Source: CF-118 sp035934385 (GTDB taxonomy: Bacteria > Chloroflexota > Dormibacteria > Dormibacterales > Dormibacteraceae). From it: DNA of 64,000 bases. Where the stretch lies: positions 42,230-106,229 of the forward strand of contig DASYXY010000085.1 in assembly GCA_035934385.1 (NCBI GenBank). The letters are read 5' to 3'. This document shows, piece after piece, positions 43,633 through 51,666 of this stretch. A model generated the notes under the pieces. It was not told the origin of the DNA. It saw nothing but the letters and a program-made list of their open reading frames with translations, and did no database searches. The translations under genes and the position numbers were made by a program. How positions within the stretch are numbered: position 1 is the stretch's first letter; every line of letters starts with the position of its first letter.

Positions 43633-44222
43633 TGGCCCGCATCAAGATGGTCGCCGAGGCCGACGCCACCGGACCGCTCGCCGAGATGTACGCGAGGTGG
43701 AAGACGCTCAGCCGTTCAGGGGTCGTGCCGGAAATCCTCCGCACCATGAGCTTGCGGCCCGACTTTGCGGCGGCCATCGACGCGGCTTCGTTCATGCATT
43801 TCACCGACGGGGCGCTTACGCGCGCCCAGCACGAGATGATCGCGTCCTACGTATCGGCCCTGAACCGGTGCCGGTATTGACTCAGCTCCCACGCGTGGTT
43901 CCTGCAGTTGCAGGGAGAGCAGTTCTCACCGGTTGCCGACGCCCTTCGCGACGGGGACCTCGACGCCGCGCACCTCGACCGACCTGAACGCTTGCTGCTG
44001 GAGTTTGCGCGCACGATCACCATCGGCGCCTACCGCGTCACCGACGAGCAGGTGCAGGAGCTGCGCGACGTGGGCTGGAGCGACGAGCAGATCGCGGAGG
44101 CTGCGTACGAAGCGGCGCTGTTCAACCTCTTCGTGAGGCTGGCTGACGTATTCGACATTGAGCCGCCCGCCATGTACGAGCCGGACGGGATCCCCAAGGC
44201 AGTCACGCGGGACAGTCAGTAG
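43632..44222 (+). CDS. AhpD-like (carboxymuconolactone decarboxylase family) selenoprotein, CxxU, TGA-decoded
   Basis: 196 residues if the in-frame TGA at 43878-43880 is read as selenocysteine. The upstream part ends SALNRCRY; the frame continues after TGA as LSSHAWFLQLQG and runs to a TAG at 44220 with normal codon use. Placing Sec at 83 gives C80-R-Y-U83-x-x-x-H87, exactly the AhpD CxxCxxxH redox motif. The sister gene at 36818 has CRYC at the same place. A 7-bp hairpin (43899-43905 with 43910-43916, loop AGTT) begins 18 nt after the TGA, a suitable place for a bacterial SECIS. The alternative is a nonsense mutation or sequencing error. Confidence 0.8.
43899..43916 (+). promoter_or_regulatory. 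candidate SECIS hairpin
   Basis: TTCCTGC pairs with GCAGGGA (one T-G wobble) around the loop AGTT. The loop starts 25 nt after the TGA and contains a GU pair, as bacterial SECIS loops do. Function is inferred. Confidence 0.55.
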
Positions 44223-44245
44223 CTGAGTCGACGCCCCCCACCTAA

Positions 44246-44266
44246 CCTCCCCACACGGTGGGGAGG
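44246..44266. terminator. palindrome between convergent genes, possible bidirectional terminator
   Basis: CCTCCCCAC (44246-44254) and GTGGGGAGG (44258-44266) form a perfect 9-bp stem with an ACG loop, in the 53 bp between the AhpD-like gene and the RnfD-like gene. There is no T run. The same arms recur at 62882-62905. Confidence 0.5.
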
Positions 44267-44275
44267 GACATGGGA

Positions 44276-45988
44276 CTAAGCCTTAGCCAGGTCCGTATAG
44301 TCCTGCGCGATCCGGTCGTGGGTCGGGTCGTCCGGCGGCGGACCTCCCCCAAGGCCCCAGCTCTTGTTGTAGGACTGCGTCACCTGCGACAGCACATGGC
44401 CATTGCTGTCCAGCGTGGCCAGGGTCGTGGTTCCGACCAGGGTCACGCCCACCAGCCGGGCGGCTTGCGTGCTGAACTTGGGCAGGAACAATGAGAGGCT
44501 GACCGAGGTGAAGGCGTAGGTCTTCCTGATGCTCCGGCCGCCGTCGGACTTGATGACGTCTGTGAACTCGCCCAGCGCATCCGGCACCGCGCCCTCGGTC
44601 GCGAGGTTCAGGTCGTGGGCCCTCCGCGCCTCGGACTCGATCATCAGGTCGAGCACGACGTCGTGGGCCATCTGGTTGGCCGCCTGCTGGTCGATTTTCG
44701 GGTCGAAGTTGGTGACGTTGTCGGGGATCTGTACCGACGGGATGTTGGGCAGGATCCACACGCGCGACGAGGCGGATTGTGGGCCGAGGGCCGTGTTGGT
44801 TGGGAGCGAGAGTGCACCGGCCGAGACGGCCCACACGCCCGGGTCGGACCCGGAGCCGGCGGTCAGGGTCACGGTTGGGAGCGTGCCGTCGGCCAGCTCC
44901 GCGGCAGGAACGGGGGTGTGGGTCGCGATGTCCGAGGCGACCGGCACGCAGCCCACGCAGATGGCCGCCACGAAAAAGGCCGCGGGCGCTCGCCAGCTCA
45001 TCTGCCGCAGCGCAGAGACGAAGCGGAATCCCTCATCGAACGGCGCCATCAGCTGCGCCAGGCCGAAGCGGCCGGCGCACGCGATGACCAGGCTCGCGAG
45101 GATCGCGGTCTTGGTCCAGAACTCGAGCGTCGTCGGGCCGAGCAGCAGCACCGAGAGCAGCGCCACGATCACGCCGAAGACAAACCTCGACGCCTGGCCG
45201 TCCGGCACCGTGCGCGGGTCGGGGATCATGAAGAGCGCGAAGATCAGGACCTCGGGCGAGGTCACGAGGATCGTCCACAGCTCCGATCCGCACATGGGCG
45301 TCGCGTGCCAGCTCGCGATCATGCAGTGGTCGGGCACAGGCGCCAGCGCGAGCGCCACGAACACAGCGAACGCCGCCATGTAGCCGAGCTCGAGGCCGAG
45401 CAGCTTGAGCTCCCAGCCGATGTAGAGCCCGCCGCCGATGAGGATGGCGTAGGTCACGATCATCCAAGGACCCATCGGGATCCACCAGAGGTCCTGAGGC
45501 TCCGTGTACTGGGGCCCCAACGCGACGAACGCGAGCACCAGGCCGAGGTTGGACGGGTTGAAGATGTGCCGCCCCTTCCAGCGGATCAGGTATTTCGACG
45601 CCATCGAGATGGCGACCACGCCGACGAAGATCCAGATGCCGTGAAGGCTCCACCACTGGCCATGCAACGTCCCTGGCACGCGGAGGATGAAGGCGGTGCT
45701 GTTGCCCGTGAGCAGGCCGCTCGCCGGCCAGAGAATGACTTTGTCCTTGAAGAACGCGACGCCGAACTCGATGAGCGCGCCGGCCGCGAGGCAGATGAGG
45801 ATCTGGGCGATCGAGAGCCGGAAGTCGAGCACCGTCTGGCCCAGAACCTGCAGCGTGAGGAGCACTGCCGCGACGTGCAGGCGCGGATCGCGGATGCTCG
45901 GCAGCAGGACCGGGTAGACGCGGCCGAAGAGCTGCACGGTGGGCTTGCCGCGCGGCGGGGAGAGGGGCGCTTGGCCGGTGGTCGCCAC
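44276..45988 (-). CDS. RnfD/NqrB-like (UnbU-like) membrane protein with C-terminal extracytoplasmic domain
   Basis: 570 aa, GTG start. The first 340 residues hold about ten hydrophobic helices and match the NQR2/RnfD/RnfE family: GALIEFGVAFFKDKVILWPASGLLTGNSTAFIL, FNPSNLGLVLAFV and IPDPRTVPDG (landmarks). The flavin-attachment SGAT-type motif of true RnfD/NqrB was not found, so electron transfer is uncertain. Residues about 370-570 are soluble, probably extracytoplasmic, and unassigned. It resembles UnbU proteins of enediyne clusters, but no such cluster is here. It is divergent from a lipoprotein gene. Confidence 0.7.
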   Translation of the reverse strand: MATTGQAPLSPPRGKPTVQLFGRVYPVLLPSIRDPRLHVAAVLLTLQVLGQTVLDFRLSIAQILICLAAGALIEFGVAFFKDKVILWPASGLLTGNSTAFILRVPGTLHGQWWSLHGIWIFVGVVAISMASKYLIRWKGRHIFNPSNLGLVLAFVALGPQYTEPQDLWWIPMGPWMIVTYAILIGGGLYIGWELKLLGLELGYMAAFAVFVALALAPVPDHCMIASWHATPMCGSELWTILVTSPEVLIFALFMIPDPRTVPDGQASRFVFGVIVALLSVLLLGPTTLEFWTKTAILASLVIACAGRFGLAQLMAPFDEGFRFVSALRQMSWRAPAAFFVAAICVGCVPVASDIATHTPVPAAELADGTLPTVTLTAGSGSDPGVWAVSAGALSLPTNTALGPQSASSRVWILPNIPSVQIPDNVTNFDPKIDQQAANQMAHDVVLDLMIESEARRAHDLNLATEGAVPDALGEFTDVIKSDGGRSIRKTYAFTSVSLSLFLPKFSTQAARLVGVTLVGTTTLATLDSNGHVLSQVTQSYNKSWGLGGGPPPDDPTHDRIAQDYTDLAKA

Positions 45989-45994
45989 GGTTCG

Positions 45995-46022
45995 GTAACG
46001 GCCATGTTATGCATGCCGTTAC
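45995..46022. promoter_or_regulatory. 28-bp palindrome, candidate operator
   Basis: GTAACGGC (45995-46002) and GCCGTTAC (46015-46022) are exact inverted repeats; with one bulged C the arms extend inward through ATG/CAT. It fills most of the 40 bp between the divergent RnfD-like and lipoprotein starts. Confidence 0.6.
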
Positions 46023-46028
46023 AGAAAG

Positions 46029-47066
46029 ATGCGCAAGTCGAGAGTCTTCGTTTTCGTGCTCGCGGGCGCGGTGATGTGCCTCTCGGCGTGCGATCTGCCT
46101 TTCGGAATCGGATCGGCCACGACGCGCGCGCTCGAGAACGGCGCCGTGGCCTCGCTGCAGCAGGTCAGCTTCGAGGTCGGCGGTGTATACACGCAGACGG
46201 TGGTCGCACCGCCACCACCGATCGTCAGCGGCGCTCGCGTCTCTACGCCGGCCGTGGGCACACGGTGGAACCTCGACCTCCAGCTGACCGGCCAGCTGCG
46301 CCGGATGACCGTGAGCAATGCTGAGGTCAAGCTCGAAGCGATCGTTCTGCCGCAGGCCGCGTACTTCAGCGGCCAGGCGTTCCTGCTTCAGCTCCTGGGA
46401 GGAGATCCTCAGACGCGGGACCTTGCGCGCGCAGCCGGCAACGCATGGTGGAGGGGACCGGGCGGCCTCCTGCCGCAGCTGGTCGATTTCACCAGCGGCG
46501 CGGCCTTTCGCACCACCTTCCTGGGCCCGGCGATATCGTCGCGCACGGATCACGTGTCGGTTGACGGAGCAGACGCTGTGGAGCTGTCAGGTCCGCGTGC
46601 CGACGTGTTCATCGCGTCGGAATCGCCCTACAGGCTGCTGCGGGTGGCGACGCACAAGAGGGTGACCATCGACGGCATCGGCGAGACCGACCTGCACTAC
46701 TCGAATTACGGCAAGAACTTCGACATCAGCGCACCCAACGACGTGATCGACTTCTCCAACCTCTCCACGCTGCCGCCGATCTACACAGTGATCTCGGTCG
46801 ACACCTCGAAGTGCAGCTCGCCCTGTGTCGTGTCGGCCCTCCTCAAGAACCTGGGCGGACCGACCGGCGCGGTGTCGCCGTCGACCATCACGTTCACGAT
46901 CACCGATCCCGCGACCAAGGCCGCGGCCGGCTCATGCACGGCGACAGTCTCGCCTGACGTGGGTTTCAACGCCACCACCACGGCGTCGTGCACGATCGCG
47001 CTGAACAGCCCCCCGCCCAACGCGGCTGTCGTGACCGCGACTCCGAACAATCCCGGCAGGGGTTAG
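46029..47066 (+). CDS. lipoprotein of unknown function (LppX/LprG-like layout)
   Basis: 345 aa, ATG start. The signal peptide ends in the lipobox LSAC with Cys21, so the protein should be anchored to the outer face of the membrane. The middle region (about 30-240) has the look of an LppX/LprG-type lipid-binding or similar beta-rich domain (GSATTRALENGAVASLQQVSF start; VDGADAVELSGPRADVFIASESPY). The last 100 residues resemble an FxLYD-like immunoglobulin-type fold (VVSALLKNLGGPTGAVSP). It is divergent from the RnfD-like gene, with a shared palindrome, so the two are probably coregulated. Confidence 0.65.
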   Translation: MRKSRVFVFVLAGAVMCLSACDLPFGIGSATTRALENGAVASLQQVSFEVGGVYTQTVVAPPPPIVSGARVSTPAVGTRWNLDLQLTGQLRRMTVSNAEVKLEAIVLPQAAYFSGQAFLLQLLGGDPQTRDLARAAGNAWWRGPGGLLPQLVDFTSGAAFRTTFLGPAISSRTDHVSVDGADAVELSGPRADVFIASESPYRLLRVATHKRVTIDGIGETDLHYSNYGKNFDISAPNDVIDFSNLSTLPPIYTVISVDTSKCSSPCVVSALLKNLGGPTGAVSPSTITFTITDPATKAAAGSCTATVSPDVGFNATTTASCTIALNSPPPNAAVVTATPNNPGRG

Positions 47067-47521
47067 TCGACGGCCGCGTCGATCCAGCGGCGCGCGAGGT
47101 CGTGAAGCTCGGAGTAGGCAGCCCATGTCGCCCGTGCCCAACGGTCGAGCGCGGCGGTGTAGGCGTCGGGGTCCGCAGCGCCCGCGACGTCGGCGATGGT
47201 CAGCGGCCCGCGAGCCGGCGGCAGCGGGGGCTTCTCGAGTTTCGGGCCTGAGTCCAGCCACCGCTGCAATTGGCGCAGGCCCCACTCGTCGCCGTCTCGC
47301 TCGACCGCCCAACCGGCGCCGGTCAGATGCGCAGCCAGCGACTTGGCCGACACGCAGTACCGGTCTGGGTGCTGCAGGCAGTAGACATCGACGGTCAGCC
47401 GGGTCGACGCGTAGGAGGGCGCCAGCTCCGACATCTCACGCGCCCGGAACTCGTCGAACATCGCCTGGCAGCCGGCGGTGCCGCCCGCCACGCGCAGGCC
47501 ACACCCCTCACATACGTCCAC
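47063..47521 (-). CDS. DUF5946 family protein
   Basis: 152 aa from the GTG at 47521. It begins MDVCEGCGLRV with a CxxC pair, followed by FDEFRAREMSELAPSYASTRLTVDVYCLQHP and YCVSAKSLAAHLTG (landmarks). This matches the DUF5946 family of unknown function; the CxxC, Cys and His residues suggest a metal site. It starts 11 nt after the stop of the deazaflavin oxidoreductase and is probably cotranscribed. The stop is shared with 4 bp of the convergent lipoprotein end. Confidence 0.7.
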   Translation of the reverse strand: MDVCEGCGLRVAGGTAGCQAMFDEFRAREMSELAPSYASTRLTVDVYCLQHPDRYCVSAKSLAAHLTGAGWAVERDGDEWGLRQLQRWLDSGPKLEKPPLPPARGPLTIADVAGAADPDAYTAALDRWARATWAAYSELHDLARRWIDAAVD

Positions 47522-47532
47522 GGACGAGGAGG

Positions 47533-48036
47533 TTATTCGGCGGCGGGCGTCACGCGGAGGACCGGGATCTCGCGGTCGGTCTTCTTGAGGTAGTCGCCGT
47601 AGTTCTTGGCCACCGCGACGACGCGGGCGTAAGCCGATTCGCGCTCGGTTCCCTGCAGCGACTCGACGTTGGCGCGCACCTTGCGGTTGCCCACCTGGAT
47701 CCATACCTTGTCCGGGTTCTTGGCGATGTTGTGGAACCAGTGCGGATGAGTCGCCGAGCCGCCCTTGGAGGCGATGACGAGCCAGGCGTCCTCGCCGTCG
47801 GGGAACCCTCCGAGCACATGGGTGTGCTCGGTGCCCGTCTTTGCTCCGACGGTGGTAAGCAGCACAACCGGGAAGCCCATGAACTTCGCCGGCTCGGTGC
47901 CTTTGACCTTCTGGTAGCGGGCGACCTGCATATTGAGGAAGGGCTTCGACAGGGCCCGCACGAGCTTGCCGCCCGGCATCCTGGTGCCCTTCGTGCCAGC
48001 TGGTGGGACGCGGATGCTCGTGGTCTTTTCGCTCAT
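47533..48036 (-). CDS. nitroreductase/deazaflavin (F420)-dependent oxidoreductase family protein
   Basis: 167 aa, ATG start. The family is the DUF385/Ddn split-barrel group that uses coenzyme F420: FMGFPVVLLTTVGAKTG, then LGGFPDGEDAWLVIASKGGSATHPHWFHNI and NPDKVWIQVGNR, all in order (landmarks). The substrate is unknown. Its presence suggests the organism makes F420, as actinobacteria and several Chloroflexota do. Confidence 0.88.
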   Translation of the reverse strand: MSEKTTSIRVPPAGTKGTRMPGGKLVRALSKPFLNMQVARYQKVKGTEPAKFMGFPVVLLTTVGAKTGTEHTHVLGGFPDGEDAWLVIASKGGSATHPHWFHNIAKNPDKVWIQVGNRKVRANVESLQGTERESAYARVVAVAKNYGDYLKKTDREIPVLRVTPAAE

Positions 48037-48074
48037 GCGAGTGAAAACCAGCCCGCCGGCGCGATTCTTCCGGC

Positions 48075-49040
48075 TTAGATCCAGCCGCGCCGCTTGAAGA
48101 GGACGAGCTGGATGACGATCGAGCCGATCATCGTGGCGATGCCCACGCCCCAGAAGGTCCAGTAAGGGACCTCCAGGACCGTCGTGAGGTACGTGAAGTT
48201 CATTCCGTAGAAGCCGGTGAGGAAGCTCAGCGGCAGGAACAGGCTGGCGATGACGGCCAGAGTCGTGGTCGTCCTGTTGAGGCGGTTGGACACCGTCGAC
48301 AGGTAGACGTCCATGGCGCTGGTGAGCAGGTCGCGCAAGCCGTCGACCGTCTCGTACTGGCGGACGATGTGGTCGTAGACGTCGCGGTAGTAGAGGGTCA
48401 TGTCCTGCTGCTGGAGGTGAATGCCGTGCGTGATCAGGCGCTGGAACACCTCTCGCTGCGCGCCGAGGAACTTGCGCATATCGGTGACCGCGTGCTTCAG
48501 GTGGTAGATGCGATTTAGCGAATCGGGGCTCGCCTTGGCGGTGATCTCGTCTTCCAGCGCGTCAACGGTGTCGTCGAGCTTCTCCAGCGCCGGGAACGTG
48601 GCGTCGACCAGGGCGTCGATCACGAGGTAGGTGAGAAAGGCCGGCTGCCCTTTGGTCAGCTCGGGGCTCTGCTTGATCCGGTGCTGAAGCTGGTCAACGG
48701 CCCCAGATGCATCAAGTCGGACGGTGATGAGGTAGTTGGCGCCGACAAAGAGGTGGTGCTCGTGGAAGGTGATGTCCTCGTCGTGCCAGTCGGCCTGGAA
48801 GATGACCGCGAAGTTGTACTCGTTGTATTCGTCGACCTTCGGCCGCTGGTCCTGGTTCTTGATGTCCTCGATGGCCAGCGGATGGAACTTGAAAGTGTTC
48901 TCGAGCAGTTGGTAGTCCTCGTCGTTGGGCGCCTCGATGTCGAGCCAGAAGCCTTTTTCGTGGGCGTCCTTGAAGCACCGCTGGATCTCGATGTGGCTGG
49001 CATCCTCGACGTGCCCATCGACCGTGAAGAGCTTTCTCAT
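48075..49040 (-). CDS. corA: CorA family magnesium transporter
   Basis: 321 aa from the ATG at 49040. It has the CorA layout: a soluble alpha/beta N-terminal domain (FKFHPLAIEDIKNQDQRPKVDEY), a long stalk helix, then two C-terminal helices. The GMN motif is in FYGMNF (about 283-285), between the helices, and it forms the Mg2+ selectivity filter. The protein ends in a short basic tail, FKRRGWI. A TAGCAT box 8 nt upstream fixes the start. Confidence 0.94.
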   Translation of the reverse strand: MRKLFTVDGHVEDASHIEIQRCFKDAHEKGFWLDIEAPNDEDYQLLENTFKFHPLAIEDIKNQDQRPKVDEYNEYNFAVIFQADWHDEDITFHEHHLFVGANYLITVRLDASGAVDQLQHRIKQSPELTKGQPAFLTYLVIDALVDATFPALEKLDDTVDALEDEITAKASPDSLNRIYHLKHAVTDMRKFLGAQREVFQRLITHGIHLQQQDMTLYYRDVYDHIVRQYETVDGLRDLLTSAMDVYLSTVSNRLNRTTTTLAVIASLFLPLSFLTGFYGMNFTYLTTVLEVPYWTFWGVGIATMIGSIVIQLVLFKRRGWI

Positions 49041-49048
49041 CGCTGGGG

Positions 49049-49054
49049 ATGCTA
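49049..49054 (-). promoter_or_regulatory. leaderless-type -10 box for corA
   Basis: On the minus strand TAGCAT ends 8 nt before the corA ATG. Confidence 0.5.
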
Positions 49055-49075
49055 AATCGTCCGCCGCCCCCGCTC

Positions 49076-49081
49076 TACCTT
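49076..49081 (+). promoter_or_regulatory. leaderless-type -10 box for HMG-CoA lyase
   Basis: TACCTT ends 7 nt before the ATG at 49089. Confidence 0.4.
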
Positions 49082-49088
49082 TATCTAT

Positions 49089-49982
49089 ATGAGCGCCGTT
49101 TCGATCTGCGACGTCGGCCCGCGTGACGGGCTTCAGAACGAGGCCCGGACGCTCGAGCCGGCGGTTCGTGCCTCCCTGTGCGATCGGCTTGCCAACGCCG
49201 GCTTGAAGAAGATGGAGGCCGCGAGCTTCGTCAACCCGAAACTGGTTACGCAGATGGCCGGGGCGGAAGAGGTGATGTCGGGACTTCACCGCGCGCCAGG
49301 TGTGGTCTACGCGGGCCTGGTCCTGAACGAGAAGGGCTACGAGCGCGCGGCCGCCGCCGGCGTCGACGAGATTCACTACGCCTTCTCCGCCACCGATGAG
49401 TTCGGCCGCCGCAACCAGAACGCGACCAGCGCCGAGGGCCTCGCGATCGCTCTCTCGCTGGTGCGTCGCGCCCGCGCGGACAGGAAGCCGATCACCGTCA
49501 CCATCAGCGTCGCTTTCGGCTGCCCGTTCGAGGGCCCGGTGCCGCCGAAGCGGGTGCTCGGACTGGTGGAACAACTGATGGAGGCGCCGGCGGACGAGAT
49601 CTGCCTGGCCGACACGATCGGCGTGGGCCTGCCTCGCCAGGTGACGGAGCTGGTGTCGGGGTCGCGCGCTCGGGGCGCCACCGTGGGCGCGCACTTCCAC
49701 AACACGCGCAACACGGGCTACGCGAACGCTCTCGCCGCGCTCGATGCCGGCGCGGTGTCGCTCGACTCGTCCGTCGGCGGCGCGGGCGGCTGTCCGTTCG
49801 CTCCGAAAGCCACGGGCAACATCGCTACGGAGGACCTCGTCTATCTGCTGCGCGGCATGGGCGTCGACACCGGCGTCGACCTGGATGCACTGATCGCGTG
49901 CTCGCACTGGCTGGGCGAGCAGCTAGGTAAGGAGCTTCCCAGCATGGTGGCCAGAGCGGGAGACTATCCGCCAAAGCGGTAG
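49089..49982 (+). CDS. mvaB: hydroxymethylglutaryl-CoA lyase
   Basis: 297 aa, ATG start. It cleaves HMG-CoA to acetyl-CoA and acetoacetate in leucine degradation. The HMGL-like TIM barrel is shown by DVGPRDGLQNE (substrate/metal binding), AASFVNPKLVTQMA, AHFHNTRNTGYANAL with the metal His pair, and the catalytic Cys loop GGAGGCPFAPKATGN. Length and motifs match the family closely. It is divergent from corA and followed by tRNA-Arg. Confidence 0.94.
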   Translation: MSAVSICDVGPRDGLQNEARTLEPAVRASLCDRLANAGLKKMEAASFVNPKLVTQMAGAEEVMSGLHRAPGVVYAGLVLNEKGYERAAAAGVDEIHYAFSATDEFGRRNQNATSAEGLAIALSLVRRARADRKPITVTISVAFGCPFEGPVPPKRVLGLVEQLMEAPADEICLADTIGVGLPRQVTELVSGSRARGATVGAHFHNTRNTGYANALAALDAGAVSLDSSVGGAGGCPFAPKATGNIATEDLVYLLRGMGVDTGVDLDALIACSHWLGEQLGKELPSMVARAGDYPPKR

Positions 49983-49999
49983 CCTTGGGCCGCGCGCGC

Positions 50000-50072
50000 G
50001 CCCCGCTAGCTCAGTGGATAGAGCATCTGTCTTCTAAACAGAGGGTCTGAGGTTCGAATCCTCAGCGGGGCA
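50000..50072 (+). tRNA. tRNA-Arg(TCT)
   Basis: Acceptor arms GCCCCGC (50000-50006) and GCGGGGC (50065-50071) pair fully, discriminator A at 50072. The anticodon stem TCTGT/ACAGA holds loop CTTCTAA with anticodon TCT. The T arm is GAGGTTCGAATCCTC. CCA is not encoded. Confidence 0.95.
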
Positions 50073-50075
50073 CTT

Positions 50076-51215
50076 TTAAGTACCGAGGCCGCTCGGGACC
50101 ACCCACCGCCATGTCTTGCCGGCGTCATCAGTGCGGTACGCGGTTGCCTGCCGGAACGCCCATGCGACCGCAATGCCTTTGCCGAGGAACTGCAGAGTCA
50201 TGTCAGTTGCGTTGAACGGGAGCGATGAGCCGATCGTGTGCCACGTGCTTCCGCCATCGCTAGTAGCGGCCAGCGTGTCATTGAGCTGCCATCCGGACAG
50301 GATCGATTCGAAATCCACAGACCCGGCGCCTGGCAACCGGTGAGCGCTCCACGTCGCTCCGCCGTCAAGGGTGACCAGGAGCCCGTACACCGGTCCATCG
50401 GCGTAGTACTCGGTGGTAACGATCGCGTCCGTTGGCGAGAGGAATGTCGCGTTTTCCGCTCCACCTCCGTACTGGGTTGATGGAACGTTGGGCAGCGCTT
50501 GGCCCCGCCAGGTAAACCCACCGTCGGTGGTCCGGTAGATGAACGGTGGGCCACCGGCGCAGAACGTGGTCAGCAATCCAATCGACGGACTGCCGAAGAC
50601 CGCGGCGCCTTTGTCACATCCGAACTGGATGCCGCTGCTGCCTTGTCCGGTGCTCGGGTCGTCGGTCGAGGCGGTGACTGACCACGTAGCACCGCCGTCC
50701 GTCGATCGAAGTATCGCGACGCCTTCAGAACCGGCTGCCGAACCAAGGCTGTCGGTGATCCAGCCATGCATGCGGTCGACGAACATGACGCTCGTCACGC
50801 TGCCACCAAGCAACCCGCTCGCGAACGATCGCCACGACGCCCCGGCGTCAACCGTTCGCCACACCGTGTACAGAGACGAGTCGAAGTCCGACTGAACTAC
50901 CCAGGCCGCAGCGTCATCGACCGCGAAGAACGCCGCCCAATCGTGCCCCCCATAGGGTGGTGTTACATCGGTCCAGTGCCGGCCGGCGTCTGTGCTGCGG
51001 AGGACTCGTTTGTTGGTGGCGGCCCACATTATCGAAAGCGACGTCATGCGCATGGACACGAGCGCGTCGCTCTGGGCAATCGGGACCTGCATCGGGCTTG
51101 CGGACCGCGTCGGCAAGGGCGTCGGACTTGCGGCCGCCGTCGGCGAGGGTGCGGAAACGGTGCTGCTGCATGCAACCAGGAGGATCGCTGCCGGAACCAT
51201 GATCCAGGGCCTCAT
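50076..51215 (-). CDS. YCF48/BNR-repeat lipoprotein
   Basis: 379 aa from the ATG at 51215; a GTG six codons upstream is possible. The signal peptide ends in LLVAC (lipobox, Cys16), followed by a Ser/Pro/Thr-rich linker. The rest is a beta-propeller of BNR/YCF48-type repeats: RSTDAGRHW, RTVDAGASW, RSTDGGATW, RTTDGGFTW, VTLDGGATW, TSDGGSTW and RTDDAGKTW give seven blades. Secreted propellers of this type bind or scaffold other molecules; the ligand is unknown. Its stop lies 4 bp from tRNA-Arg. Confidence 0.83.
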   Translation of the reverse strand: MRPWIMVPAAILLVACSSTVSAPSPTAAASPTPLPTRSASPMQVPIAQSDALVSMRMTSLSIMWAATNKRVLRSTDAGRHWTDVTPPYGGHDWAAFFAVDDAAAWVVQSDFDSSLYTVWRTVDAGASWRSFASGLLGGSVTSVMFVDRMHGWITDSLGSAAGSEGVAILRSTDGGATWSVTASTDDPSTGQGSSGIQFGCDKGAAVFGSPSIGLLTTFCAGGPPFIYRTTDGGFTWRGQALPNVPSTQYGGGAENATFLSPTDAIVTTEYYADGPVYGLLVTLDGGATWSAHRLPGAGSVDFESILSGWQLNDTLAATSDGGSTWHTIGSSLPFNATDMTLQFLGKGIAVAWAFRQATAYRTDDAGKTWRWVVPSGLGT

Positions 51216-51262
51216 CGAAGCGTCTCTACACACGAACGCCTGTGGTCGCGGGCCGTTACGGC

Positions 51263-51652
51263 CTAGAGCGCTTCCAGGTTCTCGACGATCGCTTCCTGCG
51301 TGGAGCGCGCGATCACGACCACGGCTTCCTCGTCCGAGTGCGCGTTGGATTCGATGTGGTGGACGAAGGGCGGGACGTAGATGTAGTCGCCCGGTTTGGT
51401 CCGGAGCCGAACCTCGTGGCCGTCCTCAGAGTAGATGAACTCCGGCGTGCCCGACACGATGTAGATCCCGGTCTCGCTGTCGCCGTGGTGATGCGGCCCG
51501 GACTTCGCGCCTGGAGCCACGTGCGTCTCGCCCATCCAGATGGAACGGCTGCCAACCGTATCCCCGGAAAGGGCGGCAAAGCGATTCATGCCGGCGGTCT
51601 GCGCCGTGCCCGACGTACAGTCCTCACTGGCGACGTGATGCAGCTTGCCCAT
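51263..51652 (-). CDS. cupin domain-containing protein
   Basis: 129 aa, ATG start. It is one cupin barrel: PHHHGDSETGIYIVSG (metal His and Glu), GDYIYVPPFVHHIE with the last His. MGKLHHVASEDCTSG at the N-terminus carries extra His and Cys. The function is unknown. It is divergent from arsC, 14 bp apart; TATCTT sits 7 nt before its ATG. Confidence 0.8.
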   Translation of the reverse strand: MGKLHHVASEDCTSGTAQTAGMNRFAALSGDTVGSRSIWMGETHVAPGAKSGPHHHGDSETGIYIVSGTPEFIYSEDGHEVRLRTKPGDYIYVPPFVHHIESNAHSDEEAVVVIARSTQEAIVENLEAL

Positions 51653-51659
51653 GGCGTGA

Positions 51660-51665
51660 AAGATA
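51660..51665 (-). promoter_or_regulatory. leaderless-type -10 box for the cupin gene
   Basis: On the minus strand TATCTT ends 7 nt before the cupin ATG at 51652. Confidence 0.4.
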
Positions 51666-51666
51666 G

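Noticed and set aside
43632..44222. Calling the AhpD-like gene a pseudogene or two separate genes because of the TGA
   Set aside because: The frame stays open on both sides, the second half keeps the His and helix pattern of the family, and the TGA falls exactly on a conserved redox Cys. Pseudogene stays possible but is the weaker reading.
44276..45988. An enediyne biosynthetic cluster, suggested by the UnbU-like protein
   Set aside because: No polyketide synthase or other enediyne gene is present in the flanks.
44615..46324. A 569-aa plus-strand frame across the RnfD-like gene
   Set aside because: Its product is an Arg/His/Asp-rich shadow, and the minus strand encodes a membrane protein with family motifs.
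47125..48078. A 317-aa plus-strand frame over the DUF5946 and deazaflavin genes
   Set aside because: It overlaps two well-supported minus-strand genes and has no recognisable domain.
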